A DNA stretch of 64,000 bases from Kingdonia uniflora (Eukaryota > Streptophyta > Magnoliopsida > Ranunculales > Circaeasteraceae). The position numbers and the translations under genes were made by a program. Below the pieces are notes generated by a model. That model was not told the DNA's origin and did not search any database. It was given only the letters and a program-made list of their open reading frames with translations. Shown piece by piece: positions 23,580-35,353 of this stretch. Location: assembly GCA_014058105.1 (NCBI GenBank), contig JACGCM010000560.1, positions 4,712,001 through 4,776,000 of the forward strand, given 5' to 3'. How positions within the stretch are numbered: position 1 is the first letter of the stretch; the number at the start of each line of letters is the position of its first letter.

Positions 23580-25118
23580 ATGCTCTATGAGCAGGTGGAT
23601 CCATAGGGCAGGTTGTATATTAACTATCATACATGGAATTTAGCTACTTTCTAAGAAGTAAATTCACCTAAAAATCAAAAAATAATCTTATAGATGTGAT
23701 ATCGAACTAGTGCATGTCACGAGTATTTTATTAAACTAACTAGTGATGAGTTCCCTACTCAGTCAATGATAGTACTAATAAAGCAAAAAAATAATTATGT
23801 AGTAAATAAAATTACTACTTGGTAATGTTTTATAGGTAACATCACTCATCTACCAGGAATTTACTACTAATCACTCTTAGAACTTGATCCAAAGTTGTAT
23901 TGGTATTATGGAAGAAATCTAATACCGCACACTCTATCATAGCGAGGTCTGCGTCATCTGCGATTACGTGATAAGTCCCGGGCTAATCCTCTTAGATCAA
24001 TTGAGGTGCCTTACAGTCCCATGCCTAGTTCCCGACTATCTCGTATCCAGTTTTAAATTCTTCCTTTTCTATTTTGGTCCATTGGTGAACTTCTTATTCC
24101 CCTTGCCTCTAGTTACTGATACATGGAATTGAAATCCTGCGGTTATTCACTTCTCGTCTATCCACGACTGCGACCCTATCTATAGTTTCCCCCTATCACT
24201 AAACCCAACATTGTGTAACCATGGCACATACTTACTCTATTAAGTATAAGCTTGTGGTTCTTAACCAGTAGTAGCTCATTATTTTTCTCATAAATGAGGA
24301 AAACTTGAATCAGGTTTACTTGCACAGTAATCTACCAAATATTGCCTCGAAAGCACAATATTTAAAGCGTGGAAAGTTAACATAATATTCCTAATATCTC
24401 CGTTTACCTCAACTATTTCACCACATAACATCGTAGTGGAGTTGTACGCTGTAGAATAAAAAAATGCCACGGTCATACAGTACTAGAATAGTATAGGGTA
24501 ATACATTATCAGGTCTTCCTGAATATGGGGGCGAAGGTATAAGCAAAGTTCCAACTTTGTTAATCAGAAACTTATTGTTCATAACAATAGTCTTGTCCAG
24601 CTTCAGTAATAACATATGGATTTTAGTATCCATACAGGTCAAGTTTATTGGTACCGAAATAGAGTTGTAGTATGGGAGGTACTTAATATTCTAAGTGTCG
24701 CCAACATCTATTATGCATATAAATTAATACCAGTTGTAGTACTTGATAAATATTTCTTGAATAAAGGCAATTCATAATATTCAAGTTAATAATTCACAAT
24801 CAATGCTTGTAGGTGAACCTTGTTCATGTCTTATTACTTGTGAAATCTTATTAAGTACATGATTTTCAATCATTACTTACGGTTCTTAGTATATAGAGCA
24901 ATAAAGTATATGATTTCCAATCATTACTTGTAAGTGAACCCTATTCATGGCTTTATACTCATGAGATCCTATTAAGTGTCAAATCCCAACTTTACCCCGT
25001 AAAATGGTTATTTAAACCTTAAAGTATATTTTAATAGTCTTAGCCAAGACAACTATTCAAAACCGCCTGATGTTATAATTCTTATCTAACAGGTAGGGTA
25101 TTTTAATCCCTAAAGTCC
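23580..25118. other. Unresolved decayed transposon DNA
   Basis: No recognisable domain on either strand; minus-strand frames at 24288-24642 match nothing I know. It may be the right-hand part of the element that the chromovirus entered. It contains the imperfect direct repeat listed at 24799-24990. Confidence 0.3.
24799..24990. repeat. Imperfect direct repeat, period about 120
   Basis: Two related segments, 'aatcaatgcttgtaggtgaacc' region at 24799 and 'aatcattacttgtaagtgaacc' region at 24919 (each imperfect), share the order of a 'ttcatg', a 'tatta/tatac' and an 'atcctattaagt'-like block. It is probably an old duplication within an LTR. Confidence 0.55.
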
Positions 25119-25558
25119 TTAGAGCATCCACAGCAGTTAAGAGGGTGGATTGGATGAATATTGAGGTGAATCCAATCCACCTCAATCCACCCCAAGGTGA
25201 ATTTACCCCACGCACTTCTGAACCGCGTGGCGAAATTGACGTCCCAGATGAGTCCACAAAATCAAATCTCAGCCATCCAAAACCCATCGCAGTTCTAAAC
25301 CACGCGTAACTATCATCCAATAGAAAACTGACACGTATTTTTTTAAAAATATGTAGCCGTGCAGCTCAGAACCGCGCGGCATCACCCTGTAAGCTAAAAG
25401 TCTTAAAACACTTGTGTTTTTTTTCTAGTGTTACTTGTATTGGTTTTTCTAAGTGTTAAAAGGCATAATACTTGTGTTTGAGGTTTTAACCAAGGCATAC
25501 CCAACCTTACTATACAAGTTTCCCAACCCAACCCATTTCCTCCGCTAATCACTTCAAA

Positions 25559-27601
25559 ATGTCAGGTTCTTCTAGTTCGCGACCGAGGAAAAATGTTTCC
25601 AAAACTTCACGTAACTCCAATGTGGAAGTAAAACGAATGGGAAACACTGATGTAACAAATGCTTGGCCGGATCAATTGACGAAAAACACCGATCCCACCC
25701 CATCGTACGATGAGTTGAACCGAGTAGATATCCTCCTGGACTGCTGGGTCCATATTTTTGCTGGATCGGAGGAAATACCGGTAAGTTTTATATAAATTTT
25801 ATGTGTTATTAACGTATATTGCAATGTGTTCGATGAAATGCCCGAATGAACTTATAATGTGTTAATGTGCTTTTTTTGTCAGAACCAAGATGAAATATAG
25901 TGTAGGGGATCATTGGAAAAGGTACTGAAGTGGTACCGATGGATTGCCGTGTACCCGACGTTGAAGAAGTTGGTCGATGATATGGGTTTTGTAGAATTTT
26001 GCTCGATTAATGCAGGAAACTCGGATAACCGTCTCATTCATGCTCTCGTGGAGCGGTGGTGGCCTTCCACCCATACCTTTCACTTCCCTTATAGGGAACT
26101 GGGTTTCACACCTTTAAACTTTGTCATGCTAACGGGCATATCTTTTGGGAGGGGTTGTGAACTCCCGTAAGACGAGAGGTACTCAAAGTTAGAGGAAGCA
26201 GAAAAGATTTTCCAGGGAATTACAAGCTCTGACATGAGGTACGGTAACATCACTCTCTCCTATTTAAAAAAGTGGCAAGAGCCTTTGAATCCAAATCTCC
26301 ACAATTATGACTCAGAATTGGATATCGTGTATGCACGGGCATTTATTGCCTATATGATAGGTAATCTTTTCTTCTCAAATGGTGTCGCATCCCTTCGGGC
26401 GGGTTATCTGGCAGCCTTGAAAGACTATGATATTCTTGGTGTGTCGGGTTTTGACTGGAGTACGCCGATTATGGTGGCTTTGTATCGGGGGCTTGATGAA
26501 GTCTCAGTTCTGAGGCCCGGGAAGATGAAGAAATCGATCACTAGATTTTATGCGATGTTGGAGTACTAGTTCTTTGAGTACTATCGGGTTGGAATGAATT
26601 TAGTTAAGGTACAAAACTTTAACCATATTTATCCTCGTATTTCTGGGTGGAGAGATGAAAGGGAGAGTACCGGGTCTAAAATCCATCACTCATTTGTGAT
26701 GAACAGAGATATGATAGAATGGAAGGACATAACCAACATAGATTGGCAACCATGGCACAGGTCTAAGCAATTGAGAAGTCTAGAGGTAAGTGTTGCTTCA
26801 GCGCTGAGCACCCAGAGGGTTCCATTGGTGTCAGTCCCATACAGCCACGGTACGCTTTGGTATTTAGGAGACCGGTGTATGCGTCAGATGACCGGGCTTG
26901 ATAGTGTGCTCTAATTCCCAAGGTACGATCGAGAGTTATATCAGAGTCTGAAGGATGCGGACTTCTACGATGGTCGCGATTATCTTGTTCCCGATGAAGA
27001 TTACGTGACATATTGGTGTCTCGTTCATCCAAATACCAAGATCGGTTGCAGTTTAGTAAAGAGGACGGGAAATATTTGGTTGGTCGGGTGTGATCTTGTG
27101 AGACCCAATGTAATCTTGCCACCTACGTCGAGCTTAGCTATGTCTTCACAGGTGCAAGACTATGGTGTTCAGGCTACCGGTGATCCACGTGATATGGGAT
27201 GGTTCATGGATGTGACGGGACCGAACGATCAACGTAGACGGATACCGATCCCGGTGATGCAGGTACCATACCCGTGTCCACCTACGTATAGTGCGGATGA
27301 GTTGTGGCATCAAAACCAATGATTACGGTATGCGGCATATGAAGACTCGAGACTACTAACTCACAGCAATACTGAGTTAAGAAGGGAGCTAAGCCGGGTA
27401 CAGAAGGTCATCCGAGAGACGTCCGATAGACTAGCTGAGATGTCCATTTCCTACCAGACAAAGCCGGTTGTACAATGTACCTATGAGGAGAGTCTCGCAC
27501 ATGGCAGACGCGCCCGCCAAACGAAGAGAGGTCATCCTAGTTCGACTATGTTTTATTTAGAACTTTTATTTATGATTTGTTTAAACTATGTTGTGTATTA
27601 A
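25559..27601 (+). pseudogene. Plant mobile domain (PMD, MAIN/MAIL1-like) gene, five stops
   Basis: Exon 1 (25559-25780, exactly 74 codons) ends at a GTAAGT donor; the intron is 25781-25882; exon 2 runs in one frame to a stop at 27599. Exon 2 has WYRWIAVYPTLKKLVDDMGF, then the PMD core with LIHALVERWWPSTHTFHFP, ELGFTPLNFVMLTGI and later DIVYARAFIAYMIGNLFF, WSTPIMVALYRGLDE, HIYPRISGW and PYSHGTLWYLGDRCMRQ. A coiled-coil-like tail follows near 27370-27450 (TELRRELSRVQKVI). Stops lie at 25898, 26168, 26567, 26912 and 27320, all in the same frame with no frameshift. PMD proteins act in gene silencing and genome stability in plants, and relatives are carried by transposons. Here it sits between a Harbinger-type terminus and Harbinger ORF1. 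Confidence 0.85.
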
Positions 27602-27664
27602 TATTGTTTAAACTATGTTTTATTCGGAGTATTAATATATTTTTTATTTTGAAAATTATATTTT

Positions 27665-28010
27665 TGGAAACTTGTTGTACAAGTTACTCAACGGACATAT
27701 TAACAACTATATTTTTGGTTTGGAAACTTATTGCACAAGTTACTCAACGAACATATTAACGAATATATTATTGTTTTGAAAACTTGTTGTACAAGTTACT
27801 TAACGGACATATTAACGGCTATATTTTTGTCGTGGAAACTTGTACAAGTTACTCAATAGACATATTAACGGCTATATTTTTGTCGCGGAAACTTGTTGTA
27901 CAAGTTACTCAACAGACATATTAACGGCTATATTTTTGTTTTGGAAACTTGTTGTACAAGTTACTCAACGGCTATATTAACGGCTATTTTTATTGGACAC
28001 TTGTTAACGG
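27665..28010. repeat. Tandem repeat, 52-57 bp unit, with palindrome
   Basis: About six imperfect copies starting near 27671, 27726, 27781, 27838, 27890 and 27947. Each has a near-palindrome AACTTG(TTG)TACAAGTT, then 'actcaacgga', 'catattaacggctatatttttg'-like bases. The copy at 27838 has lost the TTG, giving the perfect palindrome AACTTGTACAAGTT. The array lies directly upstream of the TATA box and ORF1. Confidence 0.9.
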
Positions 28011-28037
28011 CTATATTAACGCCTAGTTTTTTTTATC

Positions 28038-28043
28038 TATAAA
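28038..28043 (+). promoter_or_regulatory. TATA box of Harbinger ORF1
   Basis: CTATAAATG follows the 'aacggctatatt' repeats and is followed by a CT-rich leader (28050-28115) before the ATG at 28124. This spacing is typical of plant promoters. Confidence 0.6.
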
Positions 28044-28123
28044 TGTCATTCATCTCCTACACTCTCCTCTCTTCTAATCTTCTACACTATCCTCCCTCCT
28101 TACCCCTCTCATCAAAACCACTA

Positions 28124-29801
28124 TGTTTTCCTCAAGCTCCCAATCGAATTCTCAAAACCACTCTCAATCTTCCAATACGAACCAACAATGAAACGTCTTT
28201 CCTCATCATATTGGCACATTTGATCCGTCGTAAATACCCAACACTTCCCAAGGTTAGAATCACCATGTTTGCCAACTATTCCCGCCACCCGACAATCAAT
28301 TTCAATCTCAAACCCATGGATATTACCCTTATTACCCAAACTAAGGATATTACCCTCAATTAGATGGGTATATGGGCTCGTACCCACAACCGGGAAATCC
28401 ATATTATTCATCAAAAACTTATTTCGCCGGTGGAAGTTCGAGTACCACACCGATACAAGGTACATGGGGTTTAAATTATGTAAATCTTAATACATCCCCG
28501 GTTGCATCTCCGGTCATCTCCAAGGAACTCAATCCGGTTCTCACGAAAAGTAATATGTGGACTCATAGGAAGGCAAAGTCTACAAGAATAACGACATCGA
28601 CACCTATTATAGTTGAGGATGTAGCTCAGGCTGAGGAACTCAATCAGGTTCTCACGAGAAGTAATACGTGCGGGAAAGCAAAGTCTAAAAGAAAGACGAC
28701 ATCGACACCTATTATAGTTGAGGATGTACTTGAGGCTTCAGAGGATATTCATGACGACAAAGGACAATACTCCAACTCTAAGAATTGTCATCCGATGACT
28801 TCGTGAATCTTGCATCCGCTTGGTCCCAAGTGTCTCAAAACCTCGCAACCGCGAACAACCATAAAGCCGTTACATTTTGGTTCAAGGTGCGTGATCAATT
28901 CAACTCCTTCTATGTTGACCAATCGATGTGGCGATCGTACAACGGTGTCAATTGTGCGTATAAGGGGCGGTTCAATAAGGAATGTTTAATTTTTAAAGGT
29001 ATCATTCAAGACCTTGAGAGCCGACATCATACTGGTATTGGAACGGATGACTTCGTAGCTATTTCATTTATTTTTCTCATTTCATTAATGTTCAAAGGTG
29101 GATCATACTCTAAAAGATTTTCTAACTTTATTTCTAGGAACGTATGGAAAACGATACATTTTTCCAACTACATGGCAAAGCATTTAAACTTGGGGAAGCG
29201 TACAAGGTTTTAGAAACTTGCTTAAAATGGTCACAAATTCATCACATCGGCCATCCCGCCCGTAACGTTGCTAGGAAGTCAAATTTTAACGATAACCCGG
29301 GTAACTCTACCAATACCAATCCTGAAACACCTATATCCGGCACTCCAAATATCATAATTCCGGATGATTCTATCAACGTGGATGCACAACTATATTCTTG
29401 TGGGGATGTACGACCATACGACAAAAAAAAAATACAAGGCAAAAGAAGCGAAAAAGTCAAGTATAGGTTTTTTGGGGAAGATGATACTTGAGATAATGTC
29501 CAACATGATGAAGTCATGGAATCTGAGAGACGAGCAGAAGAAAGAGGAAAAGGAAGCTAAAGCTAGTCGTCGAGAAGAACTAAAGTTGATGAAAGAGGCT
29601 GAGTTTCAAAGGAGGCGTGAAGCGGAGCTAACTCGGAAAAAAAACTTCGACGACTCGCATATGCTAAAGGTGATGACAACAGACCTTTGTAACCTAATAC
29701 TGACACAAAGGCGTTGGATGAAGAAGCATATTAAAGAATATTCGAAGAAGTCGAAGGAGCAGCGTCCAAGAGATGACAATGTTTTTAGTGATGAAGAATG
29801 A
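28124..29801 (+). pseudogene. Harbinger ORF1 (Myb/SANT-like plus NAM-associated domain)
   Basis: The N-terminus (from 28124) is rich in Ser, Gln, Asn, Pro and Tyr (SSSSQSNSQNHSQSSN, then YYPQ repeats), as in plant Harbinger ORF1 proteins. It contains a duplicated motif, TSTPIIVEDV (about 28590 and 28700). The Myb/SANT-like domain follows (28785-29040: NLASAWSQVSQNL, TFWFKVRDQFN, CAYKGRFNKECLIF). Next come the FFQLHGKAFKLGEAYKVLE motif (29144-29210) and a NAM-associated region, then a charged Lys/Arg/Glu tail (29500-29790). In this superfamily ORF1 helps bring the transposase to the DNA ends. Frame changes near 28800 and 29130, an intron-like stretch at 29050-29138 and several early stops show decay. 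Confidence 0.8.
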
Positions 29802-30049
29802 TGTAATACTTAGCATTAATAGTAGTTATTAAGATCTATGTAATTTTATTATTTCTATAAAATTGTTATTAATGGTTCATAATCCATAAAATTGATACAA
29901 AATCAAAAAGCTGAAGCAATAAATTATGTTTTATTAAAGTGTTACAATAATGAAGACTTGGAAACAAAAAACATTACAACTTCAACATTAAACTGGAAAA
30001 GAAAATACATTACTTTAGAAAATAAATAAACAATGATGAAGACTACAAT

Positions 30050-30211
30050 TACTCTGCCCCTTTTCGACTCCACAAATGCGCAACAAGTTCATCTCATTAT
30101 TAGAAATAAGCTCCTTCATTTTTAATTTCACGAACCTTCTGGATGTACTCTGCCATAGTGCTGATCGCGTGTCTTGGATTTAAGTCTTCCTTCCAATTAT
30201 CCACGGCTTTT
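30050..30211 (-). pseudogene. Harbinger transposase, C-terminal end
   Basis: Minus-strand reading from 30211 gives AVDNWKEDLNPRHAIST, MAEYIQKVREIKNEG, and DELVAHLWSRKG, close to the end of PIF/Harbinger DDE transposases (…L..DLVEHLW). The catalytic domain should lie at higher coordinates, but the Athila LTR starts at 30212 and nothing of it appears beyond 40598. Convergent to ORF1. Supports the Harbinger call for this segment. Confidence 0.6.
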
Positions 30212-31316
30212 TGATGGACACATAAAATGACCACTATTCCCCTATGACTTAATGTTTATTATTCTTAATTTTATTATTAAACATGACTTATAAAGCCAAT
30301 TTTTATATTTCAGGTCACATGGAGCTCATTTACCAAATATGTGCAAATACCGGGATGTATAGCTCAAAGGATGAACTGTTGGAGAAGGATGTAGAGTTGT
30401 CAAACACAAAGGTCTCACATGGGGAGGTTACAATTTTGGAGGATAATTCATGGCATAGGTTATAAATTTAATATTAAATGTAAGAACCATCTCCTTCATC
30501 TATAAAAGGAGAGGTGGTGAGCTCATAAGATCATCCAATTTTGAGAGAATCATTCTTGTAGAGTGCAAGAGAGAATTATTAGAGTAAGTTGGTACAAGTC
30601 TTGTAAGCATTTGGAGCATTTCATTTTGTAAGTCAATAAAATTCCTCTTTTTGTTGTTAGTTTATGTTCATTTCATTCACATATCATTTAGGTTTTATAG
30701 TTGTTATAATGGTCGGCTACGTCCTCACTAGGGGTGAGGATGGATCCGCCAAAAGAGTATGATATCATGTAGTAGAATGTATTTTTCCCCAACACAATAT
30801 GAGCATATTATCACAAATCCCAAAACTATATAGTTGAAGACATCCATTATCATCCTATGATCTCTTTAAGTAGTGATATAGGAAGAGTTTTGTGATTCTC
30901 AAATGATATAGTAAAATTGTATTAATATTGTATTTTTCTAAGGTATGATCCTAATTAACATTTCATAGTTAGGATAGCTTTCATGGAATATGTTTTTAGT
31001 ACATACTTAGTTCATACAATATATTCTACTTGAGTTATAATTAATCATGGGATTACATCGACAAAAGGTCGAAGTTTGTTATTTTAATTAAGTGGAGAAT
31101 TTAATATACGATACTATGTTGATATTGTATGTAAATGGTGGTGAAATCCGAAGCCCCTTGACCTTTATTCTTGATTAAAACCATATCATTGATTTTTACG
31201 GTTTTACAGCCTTAGATTACTAAAATACAAGACCAAAACTAATTTCTAGTTCCGTTCGAAAGTGAACTATTCTCTAATTTTTATGCATACTAAACACCGG
31301 ATTTTGACCGTTATCA
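30212..31316 (+). repeat. Athila 5' LTR
   Basis: Starts TGATGGACACATAAAATG and ends GACCGTTATCA, just before the primer site. 1105 bases. A TATA box (TATAAAA) is at 30501-30507. It agrees with the 3' LTR except for scattered substitutions and one dissimilar block near 30440-30465. Confidence 0.95.
30501..30507 (+). promoter_or_regulatory. TATA box in the Athila 5' LTR
   Basis: TATAAAAGGAGAGG in the middle of the LTR is the likely core promoter for the genomic RNA. An identical box is at 39782-39788 in the 3' LTR. Confidence 0.65.
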
Positions 31317-31319
31317 AAA

Positions 31320-31334
31320 TGGCGCCGTTGCCGG
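31320..31334 (+). other. Primer-binding site, tRNA-Asp
   Basis: TGGCGCCGTTGCCGG begins three bases after the 5' LTR. It is complementary to the 3' end of plant tRNA-Asp, the usual primer of Athila elements. Confidence 0.85.
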
Positions 31335-32382
31335 TTTCAAGCGGTAATTAGGAAAAAAAATTATTGTGTTTAATTTGTTTTTCGGTTTCACTTTTTAGAA
31401 GAACATAAATTTTGTTTATTACATTTTTATTTTACTTTTGCACTTTGAGAAATTTTTCTTTGTTTTGTGGTGACTACTTTCTTTGTTTTAGAGTGACTAC
31501 CAAAAGAAGTTGTGGACCGACCAAAAACTAGATAGGGTTATCTTTTCTTCCTCTCTTTGAGTGACTTATAGTGAGGCAAAATATTGTACTCTTGAGCGAA
31601 GAGTGTATAATTAATTCGAGGATAAAATTGTACTTTTTTCTGCAGGGGCAATATTGGAACCCACATCCGGGGAGGACCTCTCTACAATGCCTACTTGAGC
31701 CAGAGAGCCCGGGTGCGCCATCTCAACGGTTTCACCGAGGTAAACAATGATCCCCTAAAAAGGCTGCCCCGCTGGTATTTCTTCCACCGCACCCTCTTGC
31801 GAAGCAGTCAATTTTTGTTCATGTGCCTGATGTTTGTGCACTTTTAAATTCTAAACTTTAGATAAAGGGCAAACAAAAAGTAGGATTTTATCACCCGTGT
31901 GCGGTATCGCATACTAGGACCCCGGGAGGTCATGACCCGGCTTAACATTTTGTGGAACAGGACATTGACTTTAAAAGAAACCAAGATTAAGCCATAAAAT
32001 ATATAGATAGACAAAAAGGCTTATAGAGCTCGAACCGGGAGCATTAGAAATGCGCTCATTAAGACCCCTGATAGTGGCTATGTTTGTCTGGAGGAAGTAC
32101 GTTCCCTGGCATAACTAGTGTGGAAAGGTGATTCTAAGCGGTTTGCCCCACCTTCCAGCACAGGTACTTCTAGGTGGCTAGAACTGTACGCGAGTTATTG
32201 CTAAAGCGAGTATACACAACTCAACGTGCGAACCGATCCATTGTCAGGAATAGGAGCAATCGAATCCTAAGACCGGGTTTACAAATTGACCTTAATTAAG
32301 GCCCATTTGAAAAGGTTGTTGTATTTATTTATTGTGCACCTCATTGTTGTGTGATCATCATAGTGCGCACATCTATTAGTGT
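31335..32382 (+). other. Athila leader, non-coding
   Basis: About 1 kb between primer site and gag with no usable ORF. Part of it (from about 32226) is repeated, inverted, at the left edge of the window. Confidence 0.7.
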
Positions 32383-34324
32383 ATGAAAGAATGGTTTTGA
32401 GGGCCTAAAAGTCGTCTTGAGAGGCTTAGAGAATCTGATTTGATAGATATTCCGATCCACTTTAAGGTAGGCAAGTCAACCCAACTAGAGATTCCAATCT
32501 CTATTGATATGAAAGGCCGTACAATCCTTACTCGTAGGGAACTCTTCCCTGTTGAGGGTGAGTTAGAAACTTTTGATTTCCCTGTCTCTCCATTGAGACT
32601 TAATCCAAGTCCAATTTCCTCATTCACTCCATTTAGTGTTCCACCCCAATAACTTGAGATGGGAGATGCCAATAATAATGAGAATGGTCAGGGACCCATG
32701 CGAATTCTTCTTAAGGATCACATGTTCCCAAAAATGGCAAATCGTGCCTCATGCATTGATTAACCTCCTACAACTGGGCAATTTGATCTTAGAAATGTGC
32801 TCATCAATTCATTGCCAAAATTCTCAGGAGGAGAAGATGAGAACCCATACGCTCATGTTAGGGATTTTAATGACTTAATGTTCCTCCAAAAGTATAGGAA
32901 TGAGGCCGAAATGGAGGCCATGAAACTCGTTTTGTTTCCCTTTTCTTTACTAGGGAAAGCTAAGAGCTGGCTTTAAGCTCTACGGCCAAAATTAATCACG
33001 AGTTATGAGATACTTACTGAAGCATTTTACAATAAGTTTTTCTCTCTTGAGAAAATTGATACCCTTCGTAGGGCCATTCTTAGGATTACCCAACTTCATG
33101 GAGAAAAATTAAAGGATTATCTTGAGAGATATAAGGGACTGATCCTACAGTGCCCTCATCATGGTATCGACTTCTGGGTCCTAACTTGAAATCTTTATGA
33201 TGGATTAGATGCTGAAACCAAGCGAACTGTAAAATCTTTTTGTTTAGGGAAATTCACTGATAAGGATGATATAGAAGGTTTGGACTTCATAGAAGAGATG
33301 GCTGAAAAATTGCAAACCTGGGGAACCATGAGAGAAACTGATATAAAAGGGGGGTAATGTCTTTGGAGTTGGATCTAACTCCAATTCGGAAGCTATGCTG
33401 ACGACCATTCTGCGCAAGATAGAGTCCTTAGAAATAGGGAAAAACAAAATGTCCGTTAAAACACTAATTTTTCATGCTGAGATGCAAGCTTGTGCTGCGT
33501 GTGACGATGTTTGACATTAAACTCAGGATTGCCCTTTGATTCATGAAATTAGAGAAACCAGGAAGGATCAGGTAAATATATTTCATCAAAAACCTTCATC
33601 TTTTCCTTATAACCAGTTACATCATCAAGGGACTTCTTCAGGGAGGAATAATTCGAATAACTATTATGGCAGACCGTATTACCAAGGGAGTAATTCAAAT
33701 CAAAATCAAGGTGGTGTGTCCTTTATTCCCAATCACCAACCTTTTCAGCAAAATACTCCATGCGTTCCTCCTCAGAATAGGAAACCATCTTCGGATGATG
33801 GCATCCAAGCCCTATTGTAATATAATAACCAGTTGATACAATAATTCATGCAAATGAATCAGCAATCCATGAGTCCAATAGAAACATCAATTACCCAATT
33901 GGCATCTGGGTTAAGTACTAGAGACAAAGGTACGCTTCCAAGTCAAACCCAACCCAATCCGAAGGATCAAACCGAGAGTTTACACCACGATCAGGCGAAT
34001 GCGGTGATTACACTTAGAAGTGGAAAGACTGTGGACAACAAAGTTAGGATGCCTGAGGATAAATCACGTGAAAGTCCTAGTCCTAGTACTGAGAAAGTTG
34101 TAGAAGGAGGCAAACCTATATGTGAAGAAACCCTTTTTGTTGAGGAAGAGACTGGGCAGGTCTCGTTAAGTGAGAAGATTATCGAAAATGATCCGCCTAG
34201 AATTCCTATATCACTTTTTCCCCAACGGTTTTTAGTCAATAGGAAGAACATTCCCGATGAAGAGGTTAAGGAGATGTTCAAGAATCTTAAGATCACTATT
34301 CCTTTCCTCGATGCGTTACGATAG
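32383..34324 (+). pseudogene. Athila gag
   Basis: ATG at 32383 is followed within six codons by a stop, but the frame continues with RLERLRESDLIDIP, RRELFPVEGELETF and NPSPISSFTPFSVPP, then after a stop with MGDANNNENGQGP. The capsid-like helical domain follows (about 32800-33250: LPKFSGGEDENPY, FNDLMFLQKYRNEAE, KLKDYLERYKGLI) and a knuckle-like CAACDDV...TQDCP near 33500. 33536-34324 is a Gln/Asn/Pro-rich stretch and an acidic linker toward protease. Gag packages the RNA into virus-like particles. At least eight stops and a frame change break it. Confidence 0.85.
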
Positions 34325-34456
34325 ATTCCTTCCTATGCAAAACATCTCAAGGACCTCTGCACGTTCAAGAAATGTATGAATGTTTCCAAGAACACTTTCA
34401 ATGTCCATGACAGTGAAAATGTTATTCAATTGGATGCTTAGGTTAGCTCTATAATC

Positions 34457-35353
34457 TTGAACAAAGCACCCATGAAATACAAAGATCCAGGAATGCCGAC
34501 AATTTCTTGTCACATAGGGACAAATTGCATCGGAAAAGCCTTACTTGATTTAGGTGCCAGTGTCAACTTGATCCCTTATTCGGTATATGAGCAGCTAGGT
34601 CGAGAAGGACTAAAGTTGACACATAGAACCTTGCAACTAGCTGATCGATCCATTAGAATTCTTAAGGGAGTTATGATGGATGTACTTGTCCAGGTTGACA
34701 ATTTTTTCTATCCTGTCAACTTTGTGGTCCTTGACACAAACCCAGTAGAATACCCAAATAGTGAGATACCTGTGATCCTTGACCGACCTTTCTTGGATAC
34801 TGCTAATGCATTAATCAATTGCCGTAGCGGAGCTATGAAGTTAACTTATGGGAATAAGACCATCGTTCTGAATATCTTCAATGCTTCTCATACTCCGTTT
34901 AAAAATGAACCCGATGAGTGTAACATGCTTGGTACTATTATAAACAGTACATTTCATAGTTCCAATCCTAGGGACCTGTTAGAAGCTTGTCTTGCATATT
35001 TTAGAGATAATTTAGATGTTGATGACCTTATTAATGAGGTCAATCCCTTGCTGGATTCTGTTCCTATTGTGGATAACAATGATAATGTTAAAATGCTAAA
35101 AGTCAAGGATCTTGTTCCAGAAGCGGAAGAAGTGCCCGTTAGGTTAGAACTTAAACCTCTTCCTAAAAATATCAAATATGTCTACCTAGGTCCTAATGAG
35201 ACTCTTCCTGCTATCATAGCATCCGACCTTGAACCTGAGAATAAAGAGAAATTAATGCGTGTATTAAAGGGAAACACAAAAGCTCTTGGATGGAACATTT
35301 TATATATTAAGGGTATTAGTCCTTCTGTATGCATGCACAAGATAAAACTCTAG
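34457..35353 (+). pseudogene. Athila protease and link to reverse transcriptase
   Basis: A 298-codon open frame. GKALLDLGASVNLIP near residue 30 is the active-site region: D-L-G-A-S is the Athila form of the retropepsin motif, with the Asp kept. IPVILDRPFLDTANALINCRSG near residue 105 is the second conserved block. The C-terminal 100 residues are a Pro/Glu-rich linker with LPKNIKYVYLG, which leads into reverse transcriptase in this lineage. The protease matures the Gag-Pol polyprotein. The frame is intact but the upstream gag is not, so no natural precursor could be made. Confidence 0.85.

Larger units (their letters stand above)
25119..30211. mobile_element. PIF/Harbinger-like element with PMD gene, right end lost
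   Basis: A left terminus candidate, GAGCATCCACAG, starts at 25122 right after TTA (25119-25121), the type of 3-bp target site used by PIF/Harbinger elements. Inside come a plant mobile domain gene (25559-27601, plus), a tandem repeat and promoter (27665-28043), Harbinger ORF1 (28124-29801, plus) and the C-terminus of a Harbinger transposase (30050-30211, minus). The Athila element at 30212 cuts the transposase, and the rest, with the right terminus, is not in the window. Unity of the parts is inferred from order. A separate PMD transposon next to a Harbinger is the alternative. Confidence 0.5.

Noticed and set aside
24288..24642. Possible copia gag or integrase on the minus strand
   Set aside because: Two short overlapping frames, but none of the expected motifs (zinc knuckle, GAG pre-integrase, DD35E) could be read.
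26763..27122. Minus-strand ORF of 119 codons inside the PMD gene
   Set aside because: It overlaps the conserved PMD frame on the other strand and matches nothing known.
27665..28010. Regular repeats with palindromes resembling a CRISPR array
   Set aside because: Units are adjacent and similar along their whole length, with no unique spacers, and this is a plant genome with a transposon promoter next door.
31320..31334. tRNA-Asp-like sequence
   Set aside because: Only the 15 bases complementary to the tRNA 3' end are present; it is the primer site of the Athila element, not a tRNA gene.
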